Shown here in pieces: positions 8,801 to 20,034 of a stretch of DNA of 64,000 bases. The stretch's first letter is position 1, and the number at the start of each line of letters is the position of its first letter. Position numbers and translations under genes: made by a program. The notes below the pieces were generated by a model. The model was not told the origin of the DNA. It searched no databases and saw nothing but the letters and a program-made list of their open reading frames with translations. The DNA comes from Enterobacter ludwigii (GTDB lineage Bacteria > Pseudomonadota > Gammaproteobacteria > Enterobacterales > Enterobacteriaceae), in the NCBI GenBank assembly GCA_023023105.1, contig CP083824.1, positions 930,001-994,000 of the forward strand. The letters are read 5' to 3'.

Positions 8801-11245
8801 TTATGCAGCTTCAGATTTGCGGTGTTTCTCCGGTAGCTTTACCGGCTGCGTCGCCAGCTCATCCGGTTCGAAATCATCCACGTTGATACTGCGCAGACGG
8901 CTCTCTTCAGCTTTCACCAGGATTGCAGCTTCATCCTTATCGATGATACCGCCCGCCAGGGCCTGTTTTGCCAGTTCGTCCAAACGGGTAAACGGCAGGT
9001 TTTTGCCCAGCTGTTTGCAGATCTTCTGATGAATCGGATCGGCAGCCATCACGTCCAGCAGCGCCTCTTCCAGCAGACCCACCGGGTTATGCGGGGTTGG
9101 AGCCAGATACTGACCACGACCGATACGTGAACGGGTTGCGCTCGGAACCTGCAGGATCTTCGCTACTTTGTGATCCAGCTTGTCGGATGGTGCCTGGTGA
9201 TGACGACCGGTCGGGAAGATCACCACGCGCAGGGCTCCGGCCACAAAACGGTTCGGGAAGTTCGCCAGCAGATCGTCAATGGCCTGTTCTGCCTGATACA
9301 TCGCATCCTGTACGCCCCAGTGGACCAGCGGCAGATCCGCTTCCTGACGACCTTCATCGTCGTAGCGTTTCAGGACCGCAGAGGCCAGGAACACCTGACT
9401 CAGCACGTCTCCCAGACGTGCAGAGATACGTTCGCGACGCTTCAGGCTACCGCCCAGCACTGCCATAGAAACGTCAGACAGCAGAGCCAGGTTGGCGCTC
9501 AGACGGTTCAACTGTTGATAGTAACGTTTCGTCGCATCACCGGTTGGCGTAGCGCTGGTACGGCCATTCGTCAGACCGAGCCAGAAGCTGCGCATCTTAT
9601 TGCTACCCACATGACCAATATGTTTGAACAGCAGCTTATCGAAGGCATCTACGTCGTTGTTCTGCGCAGCGGCCATCTCTTCCAGCACGTATGGATGGCA
9701 GCGAATGGCGCCCTGACCGAAGATCATCATGCTGCGGGTCAGAATATTCGCCCCTTCAACGGTGATTGCGATAGGCGCGCCCTGATAACCACGGGCGAGG
9801 AAGTTACCTTCGCCGAGCATAATGCCTTTACCGCCCGCGATATCCATCGCGTCAATGATCGACTGCTGCGCACGGTGAGTACAGTGGTACTTCACGATTG
9901 CGGACAGTACAGCTGGTTTCTCGCCCAGCATAATGCCGTAGGTAATCAGGGAAGCTGCGGCATCCATCACATAGGCGTTACCCGCGATACGTGCCAGCGG
10001 TTCTTCAATACCTTCCATCTTGCCGATGGAGATTTTGAACTGACGGCGGATGTGAGCGTACGCACCAATCCCCATCGCCACAGATTTCAGACCACCAGTG
10101 GAGTTTGACGGCAGGGTAATACCGCGACCTACAGACAGACATTCCACCAGCATACGCCAGCCCTGACCGGCCATTTTCGGGCCACCGATGATGTAATCAA
10201 TCGGTACAAAGATATCCTGGCCACGCGTTGGACCGTTCTGGAACGGCACGTTCAGTGGGAAGTGACGACGACCAATTTCAACGCCTGGGGTAGAAGTTGG
10301 GATCAGCGCACAGGTAATGCCCAGATCTTCTTCTCCACCCAGCAGTTTCTGCGGGTCAGAGAGTTTAAACGCCAGACCGAGCACGGTGGCGATAGGTGCC
10401 AGCGTGATGTAGCGCTTGTTCCAGGTCAGGCGCATCCCGAGCACCTGCTCACCCTGCCATTCACCCATGCAAACCACGCCAGTATCCGGGATCGCACCCG
10501 CATCGGAGCCCGCTTCCGGGCTGGTCAGCGCGAAGCAAGGGATTTCCAGACCGCGTGCCAGGCGCGGCAGGTAGTGATCTTTCTGCTCTTCCGTACCGTA
10601 ATGTTGCAGCAGTTCGCCCGGGCCTAAGGAGTTAGGTACGCCGACAGTGATGGCCAGGATCCCAGAGACGCCAGCCAGTTTTTGCAGGACACGGGCCTGA
10701 GCGTAAGCGGAGAATTCCAGACCACCGTACTCTTTCTTGATGATCATCGCGAAGAAGCGATGTTCTTTCAGGTACGCCCACAGTTCTGGCGGCAGATCGG
10801 CCATTTCATGGGTGATGGCGAAATCATTTGCCATACGGCACGCTTCTTCCACAGGGCCGTCAATAAAGGCCTGTTCTTCAGCAGTCAGACGTGGCTGTGG
10901 GTAGTTATGCAGCTTTTTCCAGTCCGGGTTACCCTGGAACAGGTCGCCTTCCCACCAGGTGGTGCCCGCATCAATCGCTTCTTTTTCAGTACGCGACATT
11001 GGCGGCATCACTTTGCGGAAACCTTTGAACACCGGGGCAGAAATCATGGATTTACGCATCGGGGCAAAGTTAAACGGCAGAAGAATGATAGCGAGTGGGA
11101 CTAAAAGCCAGATATTCCAGAGACCTGCGACGCCAAGTGCAGCCGTCCAGGCCAGAAGAATCAGGCTGCTCAGGAATAAACTTACACGGTGATAGAACAA
11201 CACACCGAGCAGAACAACGGTTGCGAGAATGCTCAAAATCATCAT
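8801..11245 (-). CDS. fadE: acyl-CoA dehydrogenase FadE
   Basis: An 814-aa flavoprotein that catalyses the first, alpha-beta desaturating step of fatty-acid beta-oxidation. Two hydrophobic helices occupy roughly residues 3-60 and anchor the protein at the inner membrane. The dehydrogenase core follows, with [32 protein letters not shown] and [18 protein letters not shown]. The C terminus has the FadE-specific domain ending [12 protein letters not shown]. Length matches E. coli FadE. A FadR-like operator lies just upstream. Confidence 0.96.
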   Translation of the reverse strand: MMILSILATVVLLGVLFYHRVSLFLSSLILLAWTAALGVAGLWNIWLLVPLAIILLPFNFAPMRKSMISAPVFKGFRKVMPPMSRTEKEAIDAGTTWWEGDLFQGNPDWKKLHNYPQPRLTAEEQAFIDGPVEEACRMANDFAITHEMADLPPELWAYLKEHRFFAMIIKKEYGGLEFSAYAQARVLQKLAGVSGILAITVGVPNSLGPGELLQHYGTEEQKDHYLPRLARGLEIPCFALTSPEAGSDAGAIPDTGVVCMGEWQGEQVLGMRLTWNKRYITLAPIATVLGLAFKLSDPQKLLGGEEDLGITCALIPTSTPGVEIGRRHFPLNVPFQNGPTRGQDIFVPIDYIIGGPKMAGQGWRMLVECLSVGRGITLPSNSTGGLKSVAMGIGAYAHIRRQFKISIGKMEGIEEPLARIAGNAYVMDAAASLITYGIMLGEKPAVLSAIVKYHCTHRAQQSIIDAMDIAGGKGIMLGEGNFLARGYQGAPIAITVEGANILTRSMMIFGQGAIRCHPYVLEEMAAAQNNDVDAFDKLLFKHIGHVGSNKMRSFWLGLTNGRTSATPTGDATKRYYQQLNRLSANLALLSDVSMAVLGGSLKRRERISARLGDVLSQVFLASAVLKRYDDEGRQEADLPLVHWGVQDAMYQAEQAIDDLLANFPNRFVAGALRVVIFPTGRHHQAPSDKLDHKVAKILQVPSATRSRIGRGQYLAPTPHNPVGLLEEALLDVMAADPIHQKICKQLGKNLPFTRLDELAKQALAGGIIDKDEAAILVKAEESRLRSINVDDFEPDELATQPVKLPEKHRKSEAA

Positions 11246-11267
11246 AAAGAAAAGCTCCCTTGCTTGT

Positions 11268-11284
11268 AGGAGGTCTGACCACTT
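11268..11284 (-). promoter_or_regulatory. FadR operator of fadE
   Basis: On the minus strand the 17 bases read AAGTGGTCAGACCTCCT, close to the FadR consensus (AACTGGTCNGACNTGTT type). The site is centred about 30 bases upstream of the fadE ATG. Occupancy by FadR in the absence of acyl-CoA would repress fadE, as known in E. coli. The match is by eye. Confidence 0.75.
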
Positions 11285-11484
11285 GTGATGATATGGTTGT
11301 AGTTGATGTGAATTCTTTTAGCAATGTGTTTACAAAATAATTACAACCTGGTTCACATTGTTCGTGTTTTAGCCGGCACAAAAAATCAAAACGCCGAGCG
11401 ATTCGTATGGCTTTAGCTTCTCGCTTTTCCCGCTATCCGGTACACTCCACTGTGTTATTTCATCAATACTGAAGGATTATCCTC

Positions 11485-12063
11485 ATGTACCAGGATCTTA
11501 TTCGTAACGAACTGAACGAAGCGGCGGAAACGCTGGCTAACTTTCTGAAAGATGATGCCAATATTCACGCTATTCAGCGCGCGGCGGTCCTGCTGGCCGA
11601 CAGTTTCAAAGCCGGGGGCAAAGTGCTCTCTTGCGGTAACGGCGGTTCCCACTGCGACGCTATGCACTTCGCAGAAGAGCTGACCGGGCGTTATCGCGAA
11701 AACCGTCCGGGCTATCCCGCGATTGCGATCTCTGATGTGAGCCATATCTCCTGCGTGAGCAACGATTTTGGTTACGACTACGTCTTCTCCCGCTATGTTG
11801 AAGCGGTCGGACGTGAAGGTGACGTGCTGCTGGGTATCTCTACCTCTGGTAACTCTGGCAACGTGATCAAAGCGATTGCCGCAGCGCGTGAGAAGGGTAT
11901 GAAGGTTATCACCCTGACCGGTAAAGATGGCGGTAAAATGGCGGGTACGGCGGATATTGAAATTCGCGTTCCGCACTTCGGTTATGCTGACCGCATTCAG
12001 GAAATTCACATCAAAGTGATCCATATCCTGATCCAGCTGATCGAAAAAGAGATGGTTAAGTAA
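11485..12063 (+). CDS. gmhA: phosphoheptose isomerase GmhA (LpcA)
   Basis: A 192-aa cytoplasmic isomerase that converts sedoheptulose 7-phosphate to D-glycero-D-manno-heptose 7-phosphate, the first step of ADP-heptose synthesis for the LPS inner core. The SIS-domain sugar-phosphate motifs are present: [22 protein letters not shown] and [16 protein letters not shown] ribosome-binding site AAGGAT precedes the ATG. The gene diverges from fadE and is followed by yafJ, as in E. coli. Confidence 0.96.
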   Translation: MYQDLIRNELNEAAETLANFLKDDANIHAIQRAAVLLADSFKAGGKVLSCGNGGSHCDAMHFAEELTGRYRENRPGYPAIAISDVSHISCVSNDFGYDYVFSRYVEAVGREGDVLLGISTSGNSGNVIKAIAAAREKGMKVITLTGKDGGKMAGTADIEIRVPHFGYADRIQEIHIKVIHILIQLIEKEMVK

Positions 12064-12109
12064 GACTTCGCTGGGGGCTGAATTGCCCCCGCTGTTGTGG
12101 AGGTGATGT

Positions 12110-12877
12110 ATGTGCGAATTGCTCGGGATGAGCGCCAATGTGCCAACCGATATCTGCTTTAGTTTCACCGGGCTGGTTCAGCGTGGTGGAGGAACCGGGC
12201 CTCATAAAGACGGCTGGGGCATCACTTTCTACGAAGGCAAAGGGTGTCGCACGTTCAAAGATCCACAACCCAGCTTTAACTCACCGATCGCTAAACTGGT
12301 GCAGGACTATCCCATTAAATCCTGTTCGGTGATTGCCCACATCCGCCAGGCAAACCGTGGCGAAGTGGCGCTGGAAAATACCCATCCGTTTACCCGTGAA
12401 CTGTGGGGCCGTAACTGGACCTATGCACACAATGGGCAACTCACGGGTTATAAATCTCTGGAGACGGGCAATTTCCGCCCGGTTGGCGAAACCGACAGTG
12501 AAAAAGCCTTCTGCTGGTTACTGCACAAGCTGACGGAGCGCTATCCCCGCACGCCAGGTAACATGGCCGCCGTGTTTAAATACATCGCGACGCTGGCGTC
12601 GGAGCTACGCGAAAAAGGCGTGTTTAACATGCTGCTCTCTGACGGGCGATATGTGATGGCGTTCTGCTCGACAAATCTGTTCTGGATCACCCGTCGCGCA
12701 CCGTTTGGCGTTGCGACCTTGCTCGATCAGGATGTGGAGATTGATTTTCAGAAGGAGACCACACCGAACGATGTGGTCACTGTCATTGCAACGCAGCCGC
12801 TGACGGGCAACGAAACCTGGCAAAAGATTATGCCAGGCGAGTGGGTGCTATTTTGTCTCGGGGACCGTGTAATTTGA
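12110..12877 (+). CDS. yafJ: class II glutamine amidotransferase YafJ
   Basis: A 255-aa protein with an N-terminal Ntn-type glutaminase domain. Cys2 (MCELLGM) would be the catalytic nucleophile, and conserved elements include GPHKDGWG and FAHIRQAN-like ([12 protein letters not shown]). No partner synthase domain is fused, so the ammonia acceptor is unknown. It starts 46 bases after gmhA with a GGAGGTG ribosome-binding site. Its last 30 bases overlap the convergent yafK reading frame. Confidence 0.9.
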   Translation: MCELLGMSANVPTDICFSFTGLVQRGGGTGPHKDGWGITFYEGKGCRTFKDPQPSFNSPIAKLVQDYPIKSCSVIAHIRQANRGEVALENTHPFTRELWGRNWTYAHNGQLTGYKSLETGNFRPVGETDSEKAFCWLLHKLTERYPRTPGNMAAVFKYIATLASELREKGVFNMLLSDGRYVMAFCSTNLFWITRRAPFGVATLLDQDVEIDFQKETTPNDVVTVIATQPLTGNETWQKIMPGEWVLFCLGDRVI

Positions 12878-13588
12878 CGCCAGTTGTGGATGGACGACTT
12901 CGTGGCTCAGCGGTTTGCTGACCACGTAACGGCCATCTACGATAGAGACCACTGGTGGCTTGCGGGTCTGCTCAAAGTAGTCGTAACCAGGTTTCAGCTG
13001 TTTCCAGAAATCCGCGTAGTAAGAGTACTTGTGGCGTGCCATGTTGGCATCGGTCATGCGGAACGGATAGATGCTGACCTGAACGTTAGGTTGCCCAAAG
13101 ACCAGCGCGCCCGTCACGAACTGGAAAATCTCATCAATGCCGGAATCGGTCATCGCATAACAGCCTATAGACACGCAGGCACCGTGGATCATCAGGTATT
13201 TACCTTCATAACCGTGAGCACGGTCATAGGCATTCGGGAAGCCGATGTTAATGGCTTTATAGAAGCGGCTGTCAGGTTTGAGCTGGTTACGCTGAACGCT
13301 GTAAAACCCTTCCGGACTTTTGAAATCGCCCTGACGCTGTTTTGGCCCCAGCCCGCCGGAGTAGTTACAAATTTTGTAGCTATCAAGCAGCTGATAAGTC
13401 TCGCCCATTTTTACAAACAGATCGAGAGTGCGCTCTTCCTTGAAGATCTGAATATAAACCGGCGATCCCATTAACTGCTGTTTATATTCTTTGCTGATCG
13501 GCGTCGTTGAGCTATTACTGCTGAGCAGCCCGGCAAACGACATGCACGGAATCAGAAGCATCGCAATGAACAATGCGATTTTACGCAT
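12848..13588 (-). CDS. yafK: L,D-transpeptidase-family protein YafK (DpaA)
   Basis: A 246-aa periplasmic protein with a signal peptide (residues 1-19, ending CMSFAG). The YkuD catalytic motif is visible as [14 protein letters not shown], with the active-site Cys in SIGCYAM. The E. coli homologue YafK/DpaA cleaves the bond between Braun lipoprotein and peptidoglycan rather than forming cross-links. It is convergent with yafJ, overlapping by 30 bp at the 3' ends. Both reading frames are intact, so the overlap is real. Confidence 0.92.
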   Translation of the reverse strand: MRKIALFIAMLLIPCMSFAGLLSSNSSTTPISKEYKQQLMGSPVYIQIFKEERTLDLFVKMGETYQLLDSYKICNYSGGLGPKQRQGDFKSPEGFYSVQRNQLKPDSRFYKAINIGFPNAYDRAHGYEGKYLMIHGACVSIGCYAMTDSGIDEIFQFVTGALVFGQPNVQVSIYPFRMTDANMARHKYSYYADFWKQLKPGYDYFEQTRKPPVVSIVDGRYVVSKPLSHEVVHPQLASNYTVPETK

Positions 13589-13886
13589 ACTACTAGTTCC
13601 TTGATAAAACCATGACCAACTTGCCAGGACGGCAAAAGAGACCCGAAATCAGATTATTCTGTTAGGAGCGCTCACATTAGCACCGCCAGAGATTTTCGCA
13701 AGAGCCGGGCGGTGAGTTTACAAATTAGTTTTACTTTATAAACCATCACAATCGCGTTTGCGCCAGGAACTTTGCGCAATAGCTCGCAATTTGGCGCCCC
13801 CGACGGCGGATTACCTGCCCGTCAGAAGGTGAAAATGGTACACTCCGCGTCCACTGGATTGTTGTTTATGGAAACCTGCTAACCAC
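13589..13886. promoter_or_regulatory. divergent yafK / nqrA promoter region
   Basis: A 298-bp gene-free stretch between the divergent yafK and nqrA. Near the nqrA side GTACACTCC (about 13837) could serve as a -10 region. No other feature is clear. In E. coli the yafK side is followed by yafQ-dinJ, yafL and other genes that are missing here, replaced by the nqr operon. Confidence 0.45.
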
Positions 13887-15230
13887 ATGTTTAAAATAAA
13901 AAAAGGACTTAATTTGCCGATTGCAGGCGTGCCTGAGCAGCTCGTCTCGTCAGGCGCAAGTGTCCGTCATGTTGCCATTTTAGGTGATGATTATCTGGGA
14001 ATGCGTCCTTCTATGCTGGTGCAGGAGGGCGATCGCGTGATTAAAGGGCAGGCGCTCTTTGAGGACAAAAAAAATCCCGGCGTCATGTTCACGGCACCCG
14101 CAAGCGGCACTGTTGTCGCGATCAACCGCGGCGAACGCCGCGTTCTGCAGTCGGTGGTTATCCGTATTGAAGGCGATGAGCAGTGTGAATTTGCGCATTA
14201 TGACGCCGCAGACCTCGCATCGCTGAGCCGTGACGCGGTTCAGGCTCAGCTTCTGGCGTCTGGTTTATGGACCGCGCTTCGCACGCGTCCTTTTAGCAAA
14301 TCACCTGTTCCGGGTACGGAACCGGCCGCTATTTTTGTTACGGCAATCGACACCAACCCGCTCAGCGCAGACCCGCAACCGGTTATTCTGTCTCAGCGAA
14401 AAGCCTTTGATGCCGGGCTGACTATTTTAACCCGCCTGACCTCAGGAAAGGTCCACGTCTGTCAGGCTGGTGGCGGTAAGCTCGGTGGGCACCCGCAGGG
14501 GCAGGTGACATTTAATGAGTTTGCAGGCCCTCATCCCGCAGGTCTGGTCGGGACGCATATTCACTTTCTTGAACCCGTGAGCCTGACGAAACAGGTCTGG
14601 CACCTGAATTATCAGGATGTTATTGCCATCGGTACGCTGTTTACCACGGGTGAACTCAGGGCTGAACGGGTAATCGCCATCGGCGGGCCGCAAGCGGCCA
14701 ACCCGCGTCTGGTGAAAACGCTGCTGGGCGCTGACATTAATGAACTGCTGGTGGGTGAAATAAAAGAGGGCGAAAACCGCCTGATCTCCGGCTCGGTTCT
14801 CAGCGGACGCCATGCCGTGAATGCGCACGCTTATCTGGGGCGTTTCCATTTGCAGGTCAGCATTGTGCAGGAAGGGCGCGAGAAAGAGCTGTTTGGCTGG
14901 GTTCTGCCCGGTGCGGAAAAATACTCCGTCACCCGGACCACGCTGGGCCATTTCCTGCGCCATAAACTCTTTAACTTCTCGACCAGCACGCATGGCGGAG
15001 AGCGCGCGATGGTACCCATTGGCAACTACGAGCGCGTCATGCCGCTGGATATTCTGCCGACCATGCTGCTGCGCGATCTGCTCGCCGGCGATACCGACAG
15101 CGCTCAGGCATTGGGTTGCCTGGAGCTGGACGAAGAAGATCTGGCGCTTTGTACCTATGTTTGTCCGGGAAAATACGAATACGGACCCGTATTGCGCGAG
15201 GTGTTAACCCGCATTGAGCAGGAAGGATAA
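13887..15230 (+). CDS. nqrA: Na+-translocating NADH:quinone reductase subunit A
   Basis: A 447-aa peripheral cytoplasmic subunit of the six-subunit Na+-NQR, which oxidises NADH, reduces ubiquinone and pumps sodium ions outward. It starts [18 protein letters not shown], typical of NqrA, and ends with the Cys-bearing [19 protein letters not shown] segment. NqrA contributes to quinone interaction and carries no cofactor. It is the first gene of the operon; nqrB follows three bases after the stop. Confidence 0.96.
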   Translation: MFKIKKGLNLPIAGVPEQLVSSGASVRHVAILGDDYLGMRPSMLVQEGDRVIKGQALFEDKKNPGVMFTAPASGTVVAINRGERRVLQSVVIRIEGDEQCEFAHYDAADLASLSRDAVQAQLLASGLWTALRTRPFSKSPVPGTEPAAIFVTAIDTNPLSADPQPVILSQRKAFDAGLTILTRLTSGKVHVCQAGGGKLGGHPQGQVTFNEFAGPHPAGLVGTHIHFLEPVSLTKQVWHLNYQDVIAIGTLFTTGELRAERVIAIGGPQAANPRLVKTLLGADINELLVGEIKEGENRLISGSVLSGRHAVNAHAYLGRFHLQVSIVQEGREKELFGWVLPGAEKYSVTRTTLGHFLRHKLFNFSTSTHGGERAMVPIGNYERVMPLDILPTMLLRDLLAGDTDSAQALGCLELDEEDLALCTYVCPGKYEYGPVLREVLTRIEQEG

Positions 15231-15233
15231 CCG

Positions 15234-16469
15234 ATGGGCTTAAAACACCTCTTTGAAAAAATTGAGCCGCACTTTACCGAAGGGAAGCTCAAAAAGTATT
15301 ACCCGCTGTATGAAGCGACGACCACCATTTTTTACACGCCAGGCCTGGTGACGAAAGGCGCGGCACACGTTCGCGATGCCATCGATCTGAAGCGAATGAT
15401 GATTCTGGTGTGGTTTGCGGTCTTCCCGGCCATGTTCTGGGGCATGTACAACGTGGGGCTGCAGACCATTCCTGCACTGCATCATCTGTACGATGCTCAG
15501 CAGCTGGCGCAGGTGATCCAGTCTGACTGGCACTACCGTCTGGCGCAGTCATTGGGCGTGAGCTTTGCGTCAGACGCGGGCTGGGTCAGCATGATGACGC
15601 TGGGGGCGGTGTTCTTCCTGCCGATCTACATCACGGTATTTATCGTGGGTGGCTTCTGGGAAGTGCTTTTTGCCATCATCCGTAAACATGAGATCAACGA
15701 AGGCTTCTTTGTTACTTCCATTCTTTTTGCCCTGATTGTTCCGCCAACATTACCGCTCTGGCAGGCTGCGCTGGGGATTAGCTTTGGTGTGGTGATTGCG
15801 AAAGAGATCTTCGGCGGGACCGGGCGTAACTTCCTCAACCCTGCGCTGGCGGGACGTGCGTTCCTGTTCTTTGCCTATCCTGCGCAAATCTCAGGCGATC
15901 TGGTATGGACAGCGGCGGATGGTTTCTCCGGTGCGACACCTCTTTCTCAGTGGGCGGCACACGGGGGCGAAACGCTGGTTAACAACGCGACAGGCCAGCC
16001 TGTTACCTGGTTTGATGCCTTTATTGGCAACATACCGGGCTCCATTGGAGAAGTCTCTACGCTGATGATTTTGCTGGGTGGTGCGATCATTCTTTTCGGT
16101 CGCGTAGCCTCCTGGCGGATTGTTGCCGGTGTGATGATCGGCATGGTGCTGACCGCCACGATGTTCAATGTGATCGGTTCGACTACCAATCCGATGTTCT
16201 CCATGCCCTGGTACTGGCATCTGGTGTTGGGGGGCTTCGCATTCGGCATGATGTTCATGGCGACCGATCCCGTTTCTGCCTCGTTTACCGATAAAGGTAA
16301 ATGGAGCTATGGCGTGCTCATTGGTGCGATGTGTGTCCTGATTCGTGTGGTCAACCCGGCGTATCCGGAAGGGATGATGTTGGCCATTCTGTTTGCCAAC
16401 CTGTTTGCGCCACTTTTCGATTATCTGGTGGTGCGTGCCAATATTCAGCGGAGGAAGGCGCGTGGCTGA
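15234..16469 (+). CDS. nqrB: Na+-translocating NADH:quinone reductase subunit B
   Basis: A 411-aa membrane subunit with about ten hydrophobic helices that carries covalently bound FMN and riboflavin. The flavinylation motif DGFSGAT occurs at residues 229-235, so Thr235 is the predicted FMN attachment site. The gene overlaps nqrC by eight bases. ApbE is required to attach the FMN, but no apbE gene lies in this operon. Confidence 0.96.
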   Translation: MGLKHLFEKIEPHFTEGKLKKYYPLYEATTTIFYTPGLVTKGAAHVRDAIDLKRMMILVWFAVFPAMFWGMYNVGLQTIPALHHLYDAQQLAQVIQSDWHYRLAQSLGVSFASDAGWVSMMTLGAVFFLPIYITVFIVGGFWEVLFAIIRKHEINEGFFVTSILFALIVPPTLPLWQAALGISFGVVIAKEIFGGTGRNFLNPALAGRAFLFFAYPAQISGDLVWTAADGFSGATPLSQWAAHGGETLVNNATGQPVTWFDAFIGNIPGSIGEVSTLMILLGGAIILFGRVASWRIVAGVMIGMVLTATMFNVIGSTTNPMFSMPWYWHLVLGGFAFGMMFMATDPVSASFTDKGKWSYGVLIGAMCVLIRVVNPAYPEGMMLAILFANLFAPLFDYLVVRANIQRRKARG

Positions 16470-17256
16470 AGTTAAAAATAACGACAGCATCAGCAAAACG
16501 CTGCTGGTGGTGCTGGTGCTCTGCCTTGTCTGTTCCATTGTGGTGGCCGGTTCTGCCGTGGGGTTAAAGCCGCGACAGCAGGAGCAGCGCGCGCTGGATA
16601 AACAGCGCAATATCCTGGCTGTTGCCGGGCTGATGCAGGAAGGTATGAATGCCGACGACGTCTCTGCAGTCTTTTCTGAGCGTATTACCGCGCGTCTGGT
16701 GGATTTAAAAACCGGGCAACTGCTGGATAAAGATCCGGCGAAATACAACCAGTCGCTGGCATTAAAAGACCCGCAGATGAGCCTGACGCTGGACGCCTCA
16801 CAGGATCCGGCTGGCATCAAGCGTCGCAGTAATCTTGCCGAAATCTATCTCGTGCGCGATGAACAAAAACGGGTGCAGGAAGTGGTAGTGCCTATCTACG
16901 GCAACGGTCTGTGGTCGATGATGTACGCCTTTGTGGCGCTTGATACGGATGGTCGCACTGTGAAAGGCATTACGTACTATGACCAGGGCGAAACGCCGGG
17001 GCTCGGCGGTGAAGTGGAGAACCCTAACTGGCGGGCACAGTTTGTCGGCAAGAAAGTGCTCGACGATAACGGTCTGCCTGCGCTGAAGGTAATGAAAGGG
17101 GCTGCTCGTCCCGGTGACGACTACGCCGTCGACGGGCTCTCCGGTGCCACGCTCACCTCAAAAGGTGTGCAGCACAGTTTTGATTTCTGGATGGGCGAGC
17201 TGGGCTTTGGTCCTTTCCTGAAAAACGTACGTGAAGGAGCGCTGAACAATGGCTGA
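16462..17256 (+). CDS. nqrC: Na+-translocating NADH:quinone reductase subunit C
   Basis: A 264-aa subunit with one N-terminal membrane helix (about residues 12-34) and a periplasmic domain carrying covalent FMN. The motif DGLSGAT at residues 224-230 gives Thr230 as the attachment site. The GTG at 16462 is chosen as start because it sits behind GGAGGAAGG and gives the usual NqrC N terminus [11 protein letters not shown] longer in-frame reading from 16393 would lie inside nqrB and is unlikely. Confidence 0.95.
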   Translation: MAEVKNNDSISKTLLVVLVLCLVCSIVVAGSAVGLKPRQQEQRALDKQRNILAVAGLMQEGMNADDVSAVFSERITARLVDLKTGQLLDKDPAKYNQSLALKDPQMSLTLDASQDPAGIKRRSNLAEIYLVRDEQKRVQEVVVPIYGNGLWSMMYAFVALDTDGRTVKGITYYDQGETPGLGGEVENPNWRAQFVGKKVLDDNGLPALKVMKGAARPGDDYAVDGLSGATLTSKGVQHSFDFWMGELGFGPFLKNVREGALNNG

Positions 17257-17887
17257 TACCGGTGAACTGAAAGAAGTCAAAAAGGTGCTCATTGGCCCGT
17301 TGATCGCCAATAACCCGATCACGCTGCAGGTACTGGGTGTCTGTTCAGCTCTGGCGGTGACGACCAAGCTGGAAACAGCGGTAGTGATGACGTTGGCAGT
17401 CACGCTGGTTACCGCGTTTTCCAGCATGTTTATCTCCATGATCCGTCATCACATTCCCAACAGCGTGAGGATCATTGTGCAGATGGCGATCATCGCCTCG
17501 CTGGTGATCGTGGTCGATCAGCTATTGCGCGCCTTCGCCTATGAAACCTCCAAACAGCTGTCGGTGTTTGTCGGCCTGATTATCACCAACTGTATCGTGA
17601 TGGGGCGTGCGGAAGCCTACGCTATGAAAATGCCGCCGCTGGCGAGCTTTATGGACGGTATAGGTAACGGCCTCGGCTACGGTGTGATCCTGCTGACCGT
17701 GGGGTTCCTGCGTGAACTCATTGGCAGCGGCAAGCTGTTTGGCATCACGGTGCTGGAAACGGTGCAGAACGGCGGCTGGTATCTGCCAAACGGCCTGTTC
17801 CTGCTGGCTCCTAGCGCATTTTTCATTATCGGTTTGTTGATCTGGCTTATTCGTACTTTGAGACCAGAACAGCAGGAAAAGGAGTAA
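17249..17887 (+). CDS. nqrD: Na+-translocating NADH:quinone reductase subunit D
   Basis: A 212-aa integral membrane subunit with about six helices, of the NqrD/RnfE family. The centre contains the conserved [16 protein letters not shown], which includes the Cys that helps bind the intramembrane iron-sulfur centre shared with NqrE. It overlaps the end of nqrC by eight bases. The start [17 protein letters not shown] matches family N termini. Confidence 0.95.
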   Translation: MADTGELKEVKKVLIGPLIANNPITLQVLGVCSALAVTTKLETAVVMTLAVTLVTAFSSMFISMIRHHIPNSVRIIVQMAIIASLVIVVDQLLRAFAYETSKQLSVFVGLIITNCIVMGRAEAYAMKMPPLASFMDGIGNGLGYGVILLTVGFLRELIGSGKLFGITVLETVQNGGWYLPNGLFLLAPSAFFIIGLLIWLIRTLRPEQQEKE

Positions 17888-17893
17888 CCGACA

Positions 17894-18490
17894 ATGGCTC
17901 ATTACCTGAGTTTATTTGTGCGTGCGGTGTTTGTTGAAAACATGGCGCTCGCGTTCTTCCTCGGCATGTGTACGTTCCTTGCCGTGTCCAAGAAGGTCTC
18001 GACGGCATTTGGCCTGGGCGTAGCGGTTACCGTGGTGCTCGGCTTATCGGTGCCGATCAACAACCTGGTATACAACTTTGTACTGCGGGACGGCGCGCTG
18101 GTGGAAGGCGTTGATCTCAGCTTCCTGAACTTCATCACCTTTATCGGTGTGATTGCGGCGCTGGTGCAAATCCTTGAGATGATCCTCGATAAGTATTTCC
18201 CGTCGCTATACAACGCGCTGGGGATCTTCCTGCCGTTGATCGCGGTGAACTGCGCCATCTTCGGCGGCGTCTCGTTTATGGTTCAGCGTGATTACAACTT
18301 CAGTGAATCCGTGGTGTACGGTTTCGGTTCTGGCATTGGCTGGATGCTGGCGATTGTCACCATGGCGGGGATCCGCGAAAAAATGAAATATGCCAACGTG
18401 CCTGCAGGCCTGCGTGGCTTAGGGATCACCTTTATCACCACCGGACTGATGGCATTGGGGTTTATGTCCTTCTCCGGTGTGCAGCTATAA
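17894..18490 (+). CDS. nqrE: Na+-translocating NADH:quinone reductase subunit E
   Basis: A 198-aa six-helix membrane subunit of the NqrE/RnfA family, related to NqrD in inverted topology. [13 protein letters not shown] near residue 24 and [14 protein letters not shown] carry the Cys residues expected to ligate the iron centre at the interface with NqrD. It starts six bases after nqrD. Confidence 0.95.
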   Translation: MAHYLSLFVRAVFVENMALAFFLGMCTFLAVSKKVSTAFGLGVAVTVVLGLSVPINNLVYNFVLRDGALVEGVDLSFLNFITFIGVIAALVQILEMILDKYFPSLYNALGIFLPLIAVNCAIFGGVSFMVQRDYNFSESVVYGFGSGIGWMLAIVTMAGIREKMKYANVPAGLRGLGITFITTGLMALGFMSFSGVQL

Positions 18491-18500
18491 GGGCTAACTG

Positions 18501-19724
18501 ATGGAAATTATGCTTGGCGTGGCGATGTTCACGCTGATTGTACTGGTGTTGTCAGGGCTTATTCTGGTGGCACGTGCGAAGCTGGTGAATTCCGGCGACG
18601 TGGTGATTGATATTAACGACGAGCCGCAGAACCAGATCCGCACGCCCGCCGGAGATAAACTGTTGAATACGCTCTCCGGCAACGGGATCTTTGTCTCTTC
18701 GGCCTGTGGCGGCGGTGGCTCCTGCGGGCAGTGCCGCGTTACGGTGAAAGAGGGCGGAGGAGATATCCTGCCAACCGAACTGGCGCATATCACAAAGCGT
18801 GAGGCAAAAGAGGGCTGTCGTCTGGCCTGCCAGGTCGCCGTACGTCAGAACATGAAAATAGAGCTGCCGGAAGAGATATTTGGCGTTAAAAAATGGGAAT
18901 GTGAGGTTATCTCTAATGATAACAAAGCCACGTTTATCAAAGAGTTGAAGCTGCGGGTGCCGGAAGGGGAAGATGTTCCGTTCCGCGCCGGAGGATACAT
19001 TCAGATTGAGTGCCCGGAACACGCTGTGGCGTATGCTGACTTCGACGTGCCGGATGAGTACCGCGCCGACTGGGATAAATTCAATCTCTTCCGCTTTGTA
19101 TCGGAGGTAAAAGAGCCAACGCTACGCGCCTACTCGATGGCTAACTACCCGGAAGAGAAGGGCATCATCATGCTCAACGTGCGTATCGCCACGCCGCCAC
19201 CGAATGTGCCGGATGCACCGCCGGGTGTCATGTCTTCGTACATCTGGTCTCTCAAGCCTGGTGACAAAGTGACGATCTCCGGTCCGTTCGGTGAGTTCTT
19301 TGCCAAAGATACCGACGCGGAAATGGTGTTTATCGGCGGCGGTGCCGGCATGGCCCCGATGCGCTCGCACATCTTTGATCAGCTCAAACGACTGGGTAGC
19401 CAGCGAAAAATCAGCTTCTGGTACGGGGCCCGTTCGCTGCGTGAGATGTTCTACGACGATGAGTTCGAACAGCTGGCGCGTGAAAACCCGAACTTTACCT
19501 TCCACGTGGCGCTTTCCGATCCGCAGCCAGAAGATAACTGGACGGGCTATACGGGGTTCATCCACAACGTGCTGTATGAAAACTACCTCAAACAGCATCC
19601 TGCGCCGGAAGACTGCGAGTTTTATATGTGTGGCCCGCCAGTAATGAACGCCGCAGTCATTAAGATGCTGAAAGATCTTGGCGTGGAAGATGAGAACATC
19701 ATGCTTGATGACTTTGGAGGCTGA
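18501..19724 (+). CDS. nqrF: Na+-translocating NADH:quinone reductase subunit F
   Basis: A 407-aa NADH-oxidising subunit. An N-terminal helix (residues about 3-24) anchors it. A plant-type 2Fe-2S ferredoxin domain follows, with [14 protein letters not shown] and CRLACQVAV. Then come FAD-binding ([10 protein letters not shown]) and NADH-binding ([23 protein letters not shown]) domains. The stop overlaps the ATG of nqrM by one base. In many gammaproteobacteria apbE sits at this junction; here it is absent. Confidence 0.96.
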   Translation: MEIMLGVAMFTLIVLVLSGLILVARAKLVNSGDVVIDINDEPQNQIRTPAGDKLLNTLSGNGIFVSSACGGGGSCGQCRVTVKEGGGDILPTELAHITKREAKEGCRLACQVAVRQNMKIELPEEIFGVKKWECEVISNDNKATFIKELKLRVPEGEDVPFRAGGYIQIECPEHAVAYADFDVPDEYRADWDKFNLFRFVSEVKEPTLRAYSMANYPEEKGIIMLNVRIATPPPNVPDAPPGVMSSYIWSLKPGDKVTISGPFGEFFAKDTDAEMVFIGGGAGMAPMRSHIFDQLKRLGSQRKISFWYGARSLREMFYDDEFEQLARENPNFTFHVALSDPQPEDNWTGYTGFIHNVLYENYLKQHPAPEDCEFYMCGPPVMNAAVIKMLKDLGVEDENIMLDDFGG

Positions 19725-19927
19725 TGATGCTGACGTTTCTGGCAACCTTTGCGGTTTTTGTGCTTGTCATCTTCGGCATGTCGTTAGGCTGGATCGTTAA
19801 GCGGAAAAGCCTTCAGGGCAGCTGCGGCGGCATCTCTTCCATTGGGATGAAGAAGGTGTGCGACTGCCCGGAACCGTGCGATGCCCGTAAAAAACGCATG
19901 GCGCGCGAGCAGCAGCGCATCATTTAA
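19724..19927 (+). CDS. nqrM: Na+-NQR maturation protein NqrM (DUF539)
   Basis: A 67-aa membrane-anchored protein with one N-terminal helix (residues about 3-22) and a Cys cluster (GSCGG, VCDCPEPCD). Work on Vibrio NqrM shows these Cys residues are needed to deliver iron to the centre between NqrD and NqrE. It is translationally coupled to nqrF; the ATG at 19724 or the one at 19727 could be used. It closes the operon. Confidence 0.92.
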   Translation: MMLTFLATFAVFVLVIFGMSLGWIVKRKSLQGSCGGISSIGMKKVCDCPEPCDARKKRMAREQQRII

Positions 19928-19928
19928 T

Positions 19929-19968
19929 CTGGTAGGTTGGGTAAGGCGAAACCGCCACCCGACAATTC
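19929..19968. repeat. REP-like element after nqrM
   Basis: The sequence from 19932, GTAGGTTGGGTAAGGCGAAA followed by CCGCCACCCGAC, is a single imperfect REP-type palindrome. It begins immediately after the nqrM stop and may stabilise the 3' end of the nqr transcript. Confidence 0.6.
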
Positions 19969-19999
19969 TCACGCACACTTCTCAACCCTCATTTATTTA

Positions 20000-20015
20000 C
20001 TGTATACTTATCCAG
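20000..20015 (+). promoter_or_regulatory. LexA box of dinB
   Basis: CTGTATACTTATCCAG matches the SOS box pattern (CTGT, AT-rich centre, imperfect CAG end) 19 bases upstream of the dinB ATG. E. coli dinB has an almost identical box, so LexA control is expected. Confidence 0.88.
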
Positions 20016-20034
20016 TAATGAGTGAGGGCTTACT

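Noticed and set aside
9170..10108. 312-codon plus-strand frame inside fadE
   Set aside because: A shadow of the fadE coding strand; its composition is unlike a real protein and no start signal is seen.
12073..12090. Hairpin GGGGGC/GCCCCC between gmhA and yafJ as a terminator
   Set aside because: No T-run follows and the ribosome-binding site of yafJ begins almost immediately, so readthrough is more likely.
15891..16820. 309-codon minus-strand frame across nqrB and nqrC
   Set aside because: It lies opposite two confidently identified genes and shows no domain.
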